Shown piece by piece: positions 1 to 5,330 of a stretch of 6,708 nt of DNA; position 1 is the first letter of the stretch, and the number at the start of each line of letters is the position of its first letter. The notes beneath the pieces are model-generated. The model did no database searches, had not been told where the DNA came from, and saw nothing but the letters and a program-made list of their open reading frames with translations. The stretch spans positions 1-6,708 of the forward strand of contig CALMGO010000577.1 in NCBI GenBank assembly GCA_937863625.1, in the 5' to 3' direction. Origin of the DNA: an uncultured bacterium. Its GTDB lineage: Bacteria > Planctomycetota > DG-23 > SLPQ01. Made by a program: the position numbers and the translations under genes.

Positions 1-469
1 CCGCTTCGCTTTCGCCACCGCGACGCTTCCTGGCTGAGCAGGAGTCATTGTCGCATGTGCGACAGTCTGACGACGCGGCGCCTGACTTGGCAGTGGCTGC
101 TATCCAGTCCGCACACGCCGCACGGATCGTGTCAGAGGCAAGAAGTGCGCAGTGCTGTACCTCAGGAGGCAGCCCGCCGAGAGCGTCCAGGACGTCCGCC
201 TGGCTGATATGCGACGCGTCTGCCGGCGTCTCTCCAACGGCCAACTCAGTCACAATGCTTCCGCAGGAAACCGATGACCCGCAGCCGTCCGTATCAAAAG
301 AAACGTGGCTGATTCGTCCGTCCGACACCTGGAGCCAGAACTCCATCGTATCGCCGCAAGGGCCTTTGACGCGTGCGTATCCGTCGTATTCGGAAAGCGC
401 TCCCCAATTTCTCGGGTGCTGCGCGTGATCAAAGGCAGTAACATTGAATTCAGACTGGGACTGGTCCAT
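1..469 (-). CDS. IscU-type Fe-S scaffold domain joined to an NBP35/Mrp-like cysteine tail (3' end missing)
   Basis: The frame is open to the window edge; 156 residues are visible. Residues 13-125 form an IscU/NifU-N scaffold: HPRNWGALSEYDGYARV (18-34), GPCGDT with Cys38 and Asp40, DGCGSSVSCGSIVTELAVG with Cys63, and PPEVQHCALLASD with Cys107. All three cluster-ligand cysteines and the conserved Asp are therefore present, plus an extra Cys69. After a linker the chain continues as C136-x2-C139-x4-C144-S-A, followed by a charged Arg/Gly/Glu/Ser stretch. This resembles the N-terminal cysteine tail of many bacterial and archaeal NBP35/Mrp ATPases, so the missing part may be an Mrp-type P-loop ATPase fused to the scaffold. 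Family knowledge: IscU assembles [2Fe-2S]/[4Fe-4S] clusters and Mrp carries them. The ATG at 469 has AGGAG ten bases upstream. Without the rest, a stand-alone IscU with a Cys tail remains possible. Confidence 0.88.
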   Translation of the reverse strand, partial: MDQSQSEFNVTAFDHAQHPRNWGALSEYDGYARVKGPCGDTMEFWLQVSDGRISHVSFDTDGCGSSVSCGSIVTELAVGETPADASHISQADVLDALGGLPPEVQHCALLASDTIRAACADWIAATAKSGAASSDCRTCDNDSCSARKRRGGESEA

Positions 470-489
470 ATTGCACCTGCTCCTAAACG

Positions 490-603
490 CTATTGCAAAG
501 CACCGTCATGCCACTGATTCGCCGAGTCGTATGACAGCAGGCTCCGGCAACGGTGCAGTTCACCGGCCGTGGCGCCGCCGGCTCTTTTGACGAGCCCTTT
601 CAT
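490..603 (-). CDS. Possible 37-codon small protein
   Basis: ATG at 603 overlaps the methyltransferase stop as ATGA. The frame codes for 37 residues, beginning MKGLVKRAGGATAGELHRCR, and ends with TAG at 492-490, about 20 bases before the IscU-type gene. A purine-rich AAGAGAGA stretch precedes it. It has no membrane segment or known motif and one cysteine. The overlap matches the style of the real genes nearby, but the length is within what chance allows. It could equally be a non-coding spacer. Confidence 0.3.
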   Translation of the reverse strand: MKGLVKRAGGATAGELHRCRSLLSYDSANQWHDGALQ

Positions 604-1214
604 TTGTCTCTCTTTCTTTCGGACTTCAGCGTCCCCTCTATCGCGTACAGACACGCCTCGTCGCGCCTGCGGCTCTCAAATACGCTGTCACCGTTTACGC
701 CAAGGCAGTACTCCGCATGCACGTCATAGGCCTTGGCCATCTCCGTTTCAATCTCCGTCAAGTCCGTATGTCTGATCTTGCGCACATATGAATCAGGATT
801 GCGCATCTTGTCTCTGAAGAACTCAGACTCAGGATTCAGCAATAACACAAGAATCGCCCCTCCCGGCCGCAGCACACGAGTAGTTTCGTGCAGGGCCTGT
901 GCGTACCCTTCGATAAACTGCAGCGACGCAACGAAGATTACCGCGTCAAAGGACGCGTCAGGAAAGGGCATATCCTCCGCTTTTGCCACGACGGTTCTGA
1001 CGCCGTCCGGCGCGCAGCCAAGAGCGTCCTGCGATACATCAAGGCCGGTTACGCGTAACCCGCTCTCCTCCAGAATACCCTCAACGACAGCAGGACCGCA
1101 GCCTACGCTCAAGATATCTCTCGCGCCTTTGAGGTGGCGCACAATGCAATCCGCCTCGGCACGGAACACCTTCTGCCAGAACTCACTCCTGCATGACTGG
1201 ACGTACTTATTCAT
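600..1214 (-). CDS. Class I SAM-dependent methyltransferase (second of two)
   Basis: Protein of 204 residues with a Methyltransf_11-type core: motif I ILSVGCGPAVVEGIL (34-48), VTGLDVSQDAL (55-65), AEDMPFPDASFDAVIFVAS (79-97) and VLRPGGAILVLLL (114-126). The C-terminal part (about 130-204) carries a lysine/arginine-rich end and is not diagnostic. It is not close in sequence to the other methyltransferase in the operon, so the two are unlikely to be recent duplicates. The ATG at 1214 is five bases after the J-protein stop and has only a weak ribosome-binding site, so translation probably depends on coupling. Its TGA overlaps an ATG that opens a 37-codon ORF. The substrate is not known; a role tied to the Fe-S genes is inferred from position only. 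Confidence 0.9.
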   Translation of the reverse strand: MNKYVQSCRSEFWQKVFRAEADCIVRHLKGARDILSVGCGPAVVEGILEESGLRVTGLDVSQDALGCAPDGVRTVVAKAEDMPFPDASFDAVIFVASLQFIEGYAQALHETTRVLRPGGAILVLLLNPESEFFRDKMRNPDSYVRKIRHTDLTEIETEMAKAYDVHAEYCLGVNGDSVFESRRRDEACLYAIEGTLKSERKRDK

Positions 1215-1219
1215 GAACG

Positions 1220-1582
1220 CTAATCCACGGGTTCATCGAAAAACTGATCACGCCACCACATGAAGAATCCCCACTGGTTGTCACGATTGTACTTGTCCCC
1301 GGCGGCGGCCGGGACTTCAGATTTCATCTCCTCAAGCAACAGGTCGCAAATGGTGCCTTTCGTCAGGAGTTCATACGCACATTGGACGAGAAGAAACCTG
1401 CCGTGTGCTTCCTCATCACCCGGATTGGCATCCGGGTGATACTTGAGACACGCGCGCCTGTAGGCCTTTTTCACAGCCCGCTCATCGGCATCTTCATCTA
1501 TGCCAAGAATCCTGCAGGCCTCGCGACGGGCACGGTCGTTACGCCCGGACGCCTCGTCAAGTGTCCCTTCGTCCATCGTCAC
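1220..1582 (-). CDS. Small J-domain (DnaJ-like) protein
   Basis: Protein of 120 residues from a GTG start. J-domain at about 20-77: ACRILGIDEDADERAVKKAY, then RRACLKYHPDANPGDEEAHG with the essential HPD at 49-51, and a last helix RFLLVQCAYELLT. J-domains stimulate Hsp70 ATPase activity. No zinc-finger, Gly/Phe region or client domain of DnaJ follows; instead there is a short acidic and aromatic tail with WGFFMWW (104-110). Two starts are possible: GTG at 1582, backed by AGGAGA at eight bases and a GTGA junction, or ATG at 1576, two residues later. The gene lies five bases before the second methyltransferase gene and near an IscU-type gene, which recalls the J-protein HscB that serves IscU; similarity to HscB beyond the J-domain is not seen. 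Confidence 0.87.
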   Translation of the reverse strand: MTMDEGTLDEASGRNDRARREACRILGIDEDADERAVKKAYRRACLKYHPDANPGDEEAHGRFLLVQCAYELLTKGTICDLLLEEMKSEVPAAAGDKYNRDNQWGFFMWWRDQFFDEPVD

Positions 1583-1647
1583 CGCATGGTTCTCCTGCAC
1601 CGGCTGTATGCGTCGCGAGAGACACAACGGGTTTTCGCCAAGATCAT
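1579..1647 (-). CDS. Possible 22-codon coupling ORF between the FTR-like and J-protein genes
   Basis: ATG at 1647 overlaps the FTR-like stop as ATGA. The frame runs 22 codons (MILAKTRCVSRDAYSRCRRT, then M, R) to a TGA that overlaps the GTG start of the J-protein as GTGA. Overlap at both ends would allow ribosomes to pass through the 61-base gap without stopping. It has no recognisable domain and no clear ribosome-binding site of its own. It may be a chance frame. Confidence 0.18.
   Translation of the reverse strand: MILAKTRCVSRDAYSRCRRTMR
1591..1596 (-). promoter_or_regulatory. Ribosome-binding site that decides the J-protein start
   Basis: The minus strand reads AGGAGA. It is eight bases from the GTG at 1582 and 14 bases from the ATG at 1576, so it favours the GTG. 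No comparable site precedes the upstream TTG at 1627. Confidence 0.5.
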
Positions 1648-1928
1648 TTACTGTAGAATAGACGGCAGAAACAGTGGTCGTCCTTCGCTATTTCGTCCTG
1701 CCATTCCGGACATGGGCAGACAACGTCTTTATTCGGGTCGAGCGGGTGGGACTGTTTGCACGGGCAGTAATAGTCCCCGGCCGCCACGTAGTTTTCTGTC
1801 ATCAGACCAACGACCTTTTCAAGGCGCTCTTTGTCCGAATTGAGGACACACCCGTGCTTGTCAGCGACCTCTTTTGCTCTCGAAAGAACCGCATGGTACT
1901 CGACCGCGTGTGACGTCCACTGGTTCAT
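1644..1928 (-). CDS. Ferredoxin:thioredoxin reductase catalytic-chain-like Fe-S protein
   Basis: Protein of 94 residues with the FTR catalytic (beta) chain pattern: a helical N-terminus (about 8-47), then CPC at 55-57, CPC at 71-73 and CFC at 86-88, followed by RLFY. The chloroplast/cyanobacterial enzyme has CPC-x16-CPC-x8-CHC; here the spacing is CPC-x13-CPC-x12-CFC. By family knowledge four of these cysteines hold a [4Fe-4S] cluster and two form the redox disulfide that reduces thioredoxin one electron at a time. An electron donor could be the ferredoxin-bearing ATPase encoded just before it; this is inference. The start overlaps that gene's stop (ATGA), with AGGAG seven bases upstream. No FTR variable subunit is visible, as is usual outside phototrophs. 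An additional Cys27 lies in the N-terminal region. Confidence 0.88.
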   Translation of the reverse strand: MNQWTSHAVEYHAVLSRAKEVADKHGCVLNSDKERLEKVVGLMTENYVAAGDYYCPCKQSHPLDPNKDVVCPCPEWQDEIAKDDHCFCRLFYSK

Positions 1929-2764
1929 GCAATGTCTCCTGCAAGGATTTTTCCCAAGAGGCCGGCAAAGACGTGCCTGTATTCCGGCAACGCCTCTACG
2001 AAATGCTTCCCGCAGGAGTAGGCCTCCGCAATCCTGCGATCGTCCGGGATTTCGAGGAGAACAGGGATGTCTTCCCTGGCGCAGAACGCCTGGACCCGGT
2101 CGTCACCACAGCCGGCGCGATTTACCACAACGCCGAAGGGAACGCCAAGTTTTCTGCAGGTTTCGACCGCAAGGATGAGGTCGTTAAGGCCGAAAGGGGT
2201 CGGCTCCGTGACGAGCACACAGTAATCGCTGCCGCGAACCGCGGTAATCATGGGACATGATGTTCCCGGCGGACAGTCAATGATTACCGTCCTGTCCGCG
2301 AGCGCCAGTGCCTTTGTCGCGCGAATCACTGGCGGAGACATCGCCTCACCGACGTTGAGCCGGCCGGAGGCAAAGAGCACGGCGCCTGCATGCCCGGACT
2401 CTATGACTCCCACGCTTCTTGTCGTTTCAGTTATGGCTCCCTCCGGGCAGACAAGTGCACATCCGCCACAGCCGTGGCACATCTCGGCAAAGATAAGAGG
2501 AGCCGTCTTGAGTGAGACAATGGCGTTGTACTGGCAAAAGCGGGCACATTCGCCGCAGGCAGTGCACTTGACCTCATCGACAACAGGCACGCGCACAGCC
2601 ACGTCAATCGAGCTGTCTATTGCAGGCGAAAGGAATATGTGGCTGTTGGGCTCTTCGACGTCGCAGTCAAGCAACTGCACGGGCGTCTTGAGCGAGAGCG
2701 CCATCCCGACCGCTACAGTAGTCTTGCCGGTTCCTCCCTTGCCGGATGCGACTGCTATAATCAT
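1925..2764 (-). CDS. MinD-family ATPase with inserted 2[4Fe-4S] ferredoxin domain
   Basis: Protein of 279 residues: a Mrp/MinD/NBP35-class P-loop ATPase split by a ferredoxin domain. Residues 1-16 hold the deviant Walker A GKGGTGKTT (8-16), with the signature Lys9. LLDCDVEEPN (31-40) is the Walker A' region. The ferredoxin insert spans about 62-112, with C67-x2-C70-x2-C73-x3-C77 and C96-x2-C99-x2-C102-x3-C106-P. IIDCPPGTSCP (161-171) is the DxPPG segment, and VVVNRAG (212-218) is near the base-binding loop. Such proteins occur in pairs in Desulfovibrio ORP clusters (DVU2103/DVU2104) and bind nucleotide and Fe-S clusters; ATP-driven cluster or electron transfer is the likely role. Only one copy lies in this window. 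The start overlaps the methyltransferase stop (ATGA), with AGAGGA about six bases upstream, and the stop overlaps the next start in the same way. Confidence 0.93.
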   Translation of the reverse strand: MIIAVASGKGGTGKTTVAVGMALSLKTPVQLLDCDVEEPNSHIFLSPAIDSSIDVAVRVPVVDEVKCTACGECARFCQYNAIVSLKTAPLIFAEMCHGCGGCALVCPEGAITETTRSVGVIESGHAGAVLFASGRLNVGEAMSPPVIRATKALALADRTVIIDCPPGTSCPMITAVRGSDYCVLVTEPTPFGLNDLILAVETCRKLGVPFGVVVNRAGCGDDRVQAFCAREDIPVLLEIPDDRRIAEAYSCGKHFVEALPEYRHVFAGLLGKILAGDIA

Positions 2765-3318
2765 GCACTTTCCTCTGATGTTTCAACCTTCTCGAACTGA
2801 AGTCCCGAACTCCCTGCCTCAAGGAGGCGAAACAGTCCTCCGCCAGTAACCATTGCCTTTAGGCGCGCCTCCAGGATGTGGTGGTCCCTTACTGAAAGCA
2901 CACCCGCAGGTTTCAACAACCTATGGACGGTTTCCAACATCCGCCCGGTCTGGGACGCCTCCGGCTGGATATGAAGCACGTCATAGAGAAGAGCCATGTC
3001 CACGCTTGCCGCCGGAAGCCGTCCAATCTCGCCTGCAGCAATCGCCTGCAGGTTGGCCAGACCGCGCCGGGCGGCGGCGCAACGCACAATCCTGAGAGCA
3101 CCGGGCTGGATATCGACCGCGTAGACTCGACCTGTCGTGCCTACGAGCGTCGCCGCCGCTACGGAGAAACCGTCCGGTCCACAGCCAAAGTCGAGCACGG
3201 TCATTCCCGGCTTGATGCCACACTCCAAGAGCACCCCCGATGGGGGCCTCAGCAGGTCGCGCAGCCTGATTACCAGAGTCTCAAGCCAATACGTGAACCT
3301 GCTGTGTTGTTTTCTCAT
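2761..3318 (-). CDS. Class I SAM-dependent methyltransferase (first of two)
   Basis: Protein of 185 residues. The Rossmann SAM-binding core is clear: motif I VLDFGCGPDGF (41-51), the acidic end of the second strand VYAVDIQPGAL (65-75), motif IV region MALLYDVLH (108-116) and the post-II segment VHRLLKPAGVLSV (131-143). The N-terminal helix region (1-30) resembles UbiE-like enzymes. The substrate is not indicated. The ATG at 3318 has a strong AGGAGG seven bases upstream; the upstream TTG at 3387 lacks such support. The stop overlaps the next gene's start as ATGA. A gap of 96 bases separates it from the TsaA/TrmO-like gene and holds only a doubtful 18-codon ORF. A methyltransferase just ahead of a ferredoxin-MinD ATPase suggests a role in the same pathway. 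Confidence 0.88.
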   Translation of the reverse strand: MRKQHSRFTYWLETLVIRLRDLLRPPSGVLLECGIKPGMTVLDFGCGPDGFSVAAATLVGTTGRVYAVDIQPGALRIVRCAAARRGLANLQAIAAGEIGRLPAASVDMALLYDVLHIQPEASQTGRMLETVHRLLKPAGVLSVRDHHILEARLKAMVTGGGLFRLLEAGSSGLQFEKVETSEESA

Positions 3319-3417
3319 GCGCCACCCTCCTGCACCTTCGGTCTGACAGGCTCCGGCTGTGATGACCGCATTCTGCACCGGCACCAAGGCCGCGCACAGT
3401 CACCGGCTCTTCTCAGA

Positions 3418-3921
3418 TCAGTCTTCTCCCAGCGCACGGTAACCGCGTTTTCCAAACCGCCGTGCAGTCTCGTCGTCCACGTCATCCTGCCACCCGTTGT
3501 TAGCAGTATCGAGATGGTCGAATTTCGCCGTGTACGGTTTGATGTCCAGAAGCGGTGTCCCGTCCAGCACATCGACACCGTCAAGATACAGCACGTTGCC
3601 CTCGCGGCGAACCAGTTCGACAATGCTGAGCCCGATGGCGTTCGGGCGACACGGCGCTCGCGTGGCAAAGATACCGTGCGTGACGTCCTGGAGAAACGGC
3701 TTTACTGTCAACTTCGCCGGCCCTGCCAGATGGAAATGATAAACCAGGTAAATATGCGAGAATCCCTCCAAGTCGGCCAGTCCCTCGGCAAACTCAGCGA
3801 AAATCTCACCGCGTCCCCTGCACCCATGCGCGTAGACCGGCTGAATGGGGGTGTCAGCGGCACTCACATGCTCGCTATGGATGACGCCGATAGGACTGTA
3901 GCATATCTCCTCGTTCTTCAC
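3418..3921 (-). CDS. trmO: TsaA/TrmO-family SAM-dependent methyltransferase (UPF0066)
   Basis: Protein of 167 residues in the TsaA/UPF0066 family, whose characterised member TrmO methylates the t6A37 modification of some tRNAs using SAM. Visible family marks: SPIGVIHSEH (9-18), PIQPVYAHGCRGRGEI (25-40), FSHIYLVYHFH (54-64), then ATRAPCRPNAIGLSIVEL (87-104) and the LLDIKPYTAKFD segment (124-135). The GTG at 3921 is chosen because it forms a GTGA overlap with the preceding NifX-like stop and puts a GAGG about ten bases upstream; a TTG at 3927 would add two residues. E. coli TrmO is longer, and this short form is the core domain. Because it sits inside a metal-cofactor operon, its target may be something other than tRNA; that is inference. 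Confidence 0.9.
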   Translation of the reverse strand: MKNEEICYSPIGVIHSEHVSAADTPIQPVYAHGCRGRGEIFAEFAEGLADLEGFSHIYLVYHFHLAGPAKLTVKPFLQDVTHGIFATRAPCRPNAIGLSIVELVRREGNVLYLDGVDVLDGTPLLDIKPYTAKFDHLDTANNGWQDDVDDETARRFGKRGYRALGED

Positions 3922-4280
3922 GCCCAATGGCCCTCGACGTCCGCCGTCGATGTGGCAGTCAGTTCGCCGGCCTCGAATCTTTCTATCATGTCGGACACCG
4001 TCCCGGAGGCGCCTGTTATGACCTTCACGCCGGCGGCGGTGGGCGTCCTCATGGCCTTGGGGCCGCAGTGGCCGGTGATTACGAACTCGACTCCTGCGTT
4101 TGCCACGTTCTGAGCCGCCTGAATGCCCGCCCCCTGCGGGGCGTTAAGATTCTGCACGTTGTCCACGGCCGAATGCTCTTTGGTTTCGGTGTCGTAAATG
4201 ATGAAACCCGCCGCGCGCCCGAACCTCTCGTCGACCGGCGCGTCCAGTGTACCCTGCGTTGAACTGATTGCTATCTTCAT
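3918..4280 (-). CDS. NifX/NafY-family iron-molybdenum cofactor-binding-type protein
   Basis: Compact single-domain protein of 120 residues, the usual size for stand-alone members of the dinitrogenase Fe-Mo cofactor biosynthesis family such as orange protein. Diagnostic stretches: MKIAISSTQGTLDAPVDERFG at the start, then FIIYDTET, APQGAGIQAAQNVANAGVE, FVITGHCGPKAMRTPTAAG (about 67-85, with the GHCGPKA loop common in this family) and the terminal FEAGELT. It has one cysteine, Cys72. The ATG at 4280 has GGAGG nine bases upstream. Its stop codon overlaps the next gene's GTG start (GTGA), implying translational coupling. It differs from the first family member in this operon by lacking the Cys/Gly tail, so the two may form an unlike pair. 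The bound metal cannot be read from sequence. Confidence 0.92.
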   Translation of the reverse strand: MKIAISSTQGTLDAPVDERFGRAAGFIIYDTETKEHSAVDNVQNLNAPQGAGIQAAQNVANAGVEFVITGHCGPKAMRTPTAAGVKVITGASGTVSDMIERFEAGELTATSTADVEGHWA

Positions 4281-4319
4281 GACATGGCGCCTCCAGAATA
4301 GGCCAACATTGCGACCCGT

Positions 4320-4341
4320 CCCCGGCCGGACAGTACCGGGG
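4320..4341 (-). repeat. Short inverted repeat between DUF5320 and NifX-like genes
   Basis: Six-base GC arms CCCCGG and CCGGGG with a ten-base spacer lie in the 82-base gap between the two genes. No T-run follows, so an intrinsic terminator is unlikely. An RNA hairpin affecting processing or stability is possible, as is chance in GC-rich DNA. Confidence 0.25.
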
Positions 4342-4362
4342 AGAGGTCGCCAAAGTCAATTA

Positions 4363-4668
4363 CTACTTACCGGCCAGAGTGTCGAGTCTCGCCTTGGCCG
4401 CAGCCAGTTGAGATTCGAGAAACTCCACCTGGTCTTTCAAAAACTGCACCTGGGTCTCCGCTGCAGGCTCCACGACGGGAGCGCCCGCCGCGCCAAAGCG
4501 CATCCAGCCGGGCATCCCTGTCTGGCGAAACATCCGCCTTCTGCCCCTGCCGAACCCGCTGCGAGCCAAATTGGCATAGCCCGGGGCAACATATCCGACA
4601 CAGTATCCTGCAGCTCTGCCGGTCATCGGGCCCATTCCCATCGGGCCTGTTCCGTCTCCACCTGGCAT
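4363..4668 (-). CDS. DUF5320-family protein
   Basis: Protein of 101 residues. Residues 1-22 are the family start (MPGGDGTGPMGMGPMTGR, then AAGYC). A Gly/Arg/aromatic middle follows (about 24-60), with GRGRRRMFRQTGMPGW, and then a Pro/Ala linker. The C-terminus (about 72-99) is a heptad-like helix with FLKDQVEFLESQLAAAKARL, a likely short coiled coil that could drive oligomerisation. The ATG at 4668 has AGGAG six bases upstream. It lies 26 bases after the smaller paralogue. DUF5320 genes are typical companions of NifX/NafY-like and MinD-like genes in anaerobes; a structural or adaptor role is a guess. Confidence 0.85.
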   Translation of the reverse strand: MPGGDGTGPMGMGPMTGRAAGYCVGYVAPGYANLARSGFGRGRRRMFRQTGMPGWMRFGAAGAPVVEPAAETQVQFLKDQVEFLESQLAAAKARLDTLAGK

Positions 4669-4694
4669 AATATGCTCCTTTCCTGAGATAGTGT

Positions 4695-4868
4695 CTATCC
4701 TTGTTTACCTTTTGTTCCACCAGAGCCGCCTTTGCGGCCCTTACCTGCCCCCTGGCCTTGGCCTGGGGCACGCCCAGACTGCTGGGGCCCTTTTGATCCG
4801 CAGCCGCCCTGTCCTCGGCCGGTCCCGGGGCCTTTACCCTGCGGGCCGGTTCCGTCTCCTCTTGGCAT
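4695..4868 (-). CDS. Small Gly/Lys/Gln-rich protein with DUF5320-type N-terminus
   Basis: Small protein of 57 residues. It starts MPRGDGTGPQGKGPGTGR, the pattern that opens DUF5320-type proteins, and then becomes a low-complexity basic stretch of Gly, Lys, Gln and Ser with a single Cys (23). It has no hydrophobic core and is probably disordered. The ATG at 4868 has GGGAG seven bases upstream; reading further up to 4934 would add residues that overlap the previous gene. The next gene begins with the same motif, and the two start regions are also alike in DNA, which suggests duplication followed by loss of the second half here. Small proteins with this start are common next to NifX-like and MinD-like genes in anaerobes; their function is not known to me. 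Confidence 0.75.
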   Translation of the reverse strand: MPRGDGTGPQGKGPGTGRGQGGCGSKGPQQSGRAPGQGQGAGKGRKGGSGGTKGKQG

Positions 4869-4909
4869 GATGATTCTCCCTTCTTCAGTTGAGTCTATGA
4901 GGCATGAAC

Positions 4910-5299
4910 CTAAAATCCTTGTCGCAGCCCGCACCCGCCGCCAAAACCGCGCCCCCTACCCCGGCGACAACAGCCGGGCATTGAAAAAGCGTCCGCTCTG
5001 AGTCCGCCGGTGAAGTGCGCGGTCTTTATCGCTTGAAGTTCGCCGGCGATGAACGCGTTCAATGAAATTCCGGCGGCCTCGATCATGCAGGCGAGGGGCC
5101 TCGATATCGCCCCGCACACAAGCGAGTCTACGCCCATCGCGACGAGACGCTGTACCTTTGCACGCGGATCGTCGCATTCAAAAGCCTCGAAACGCTCCTC
5201 CTGGAGCGCCTCTTCATCACCGGTGATAATAAGCACCGTCTGCGAAGCGTCGAAGACCGGTGCGATTCTTCCGTTCCATACGGAAAATGCTGTTTTCAT
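4910..5299 (-). CDS. NifX/NafY-family iron-molybdenum cofactor-binding-type protein with Cys/Gly tail
   Basis: Protein of 129 residues and first gene after the sigma-54 promoter. Residues 1-100 have the dinitrogenase Fe-Mo cofactor biosynthesis fold pattern (NifX/NafY/ORP type): a start of MKTAFSVWNGRIAPVFDAS, a central VDSLVCGAISRPLACMIEAAGI and the following GEL segment. The tail (about 109-126) is Cys/Gly/Arg-rich, with a CC pair at 110-111 and a further Cys at 123, and may be a metal-binding arm. Members of this family bind metal clusters non-covalently, for example the Mo-Cu cluster of Desulfovibrio orange protein. The metal bound here is unknown. The ATG at 5299 is preferred because GAGG lies eight bases upstream and because an in-frame ATG at 5362 would be upstream of the predicted transcript start. 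The stop is 41 bases before the next gene. Confidence 0.87.
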   Translation of the reverse strand: MKTAFSVWNGRIAPVFDASQTVLIITGDEEALQEERFEAFECDDPRAKVQRLVAMGVDSLVCGAISRPLACMIEAAGISLNAFIAGELQAIKTAHFTGGLRADAFSMPGCCRRGRGRGFGGGCGLRQGF

Positions 5300-5330
5300 T
5301 GCTGTTGCCTCTGACCTGGAAGACTGTAGT

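Noticed and set aside
48..428. A 126-codon open frame on the plus strand
   Set aside because: It is antisense to the IscU-type domain, whose cysteine motifs are unmistakable, and it shows no family pattern.
733..1263. A 176-codon open frame on the plus strand
   Set aside because: It is antisense to the second methyltransferase; low-complexity Ser/Thr/Arg composition and no recognisable motif.
3319..3387. Extension of the first methyltransferase to a TTG at 3387
   Set aside because: The ATG at 3318 has a strong AGGAGG seven bases upstream, and the extra residues show no methyltransferase pattern.
2923..4113. A 396-codon open frame on the plus strand
   Set aside because: It lies opposite the methyltransferase, TsaA/TrmO-like and NifX-like genes, has no domain-like pattern, and the opposing genes have clear motifs. 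It is a GC-rich antisense frame.
4367..4771. A 134-codon minus-strand frame overlapping both DUF5320-type genes
   Set aside because: It is out of frame with two genes that have proper ribosome-binding sites and the family start motif; composition is a frame-shifted shadow.
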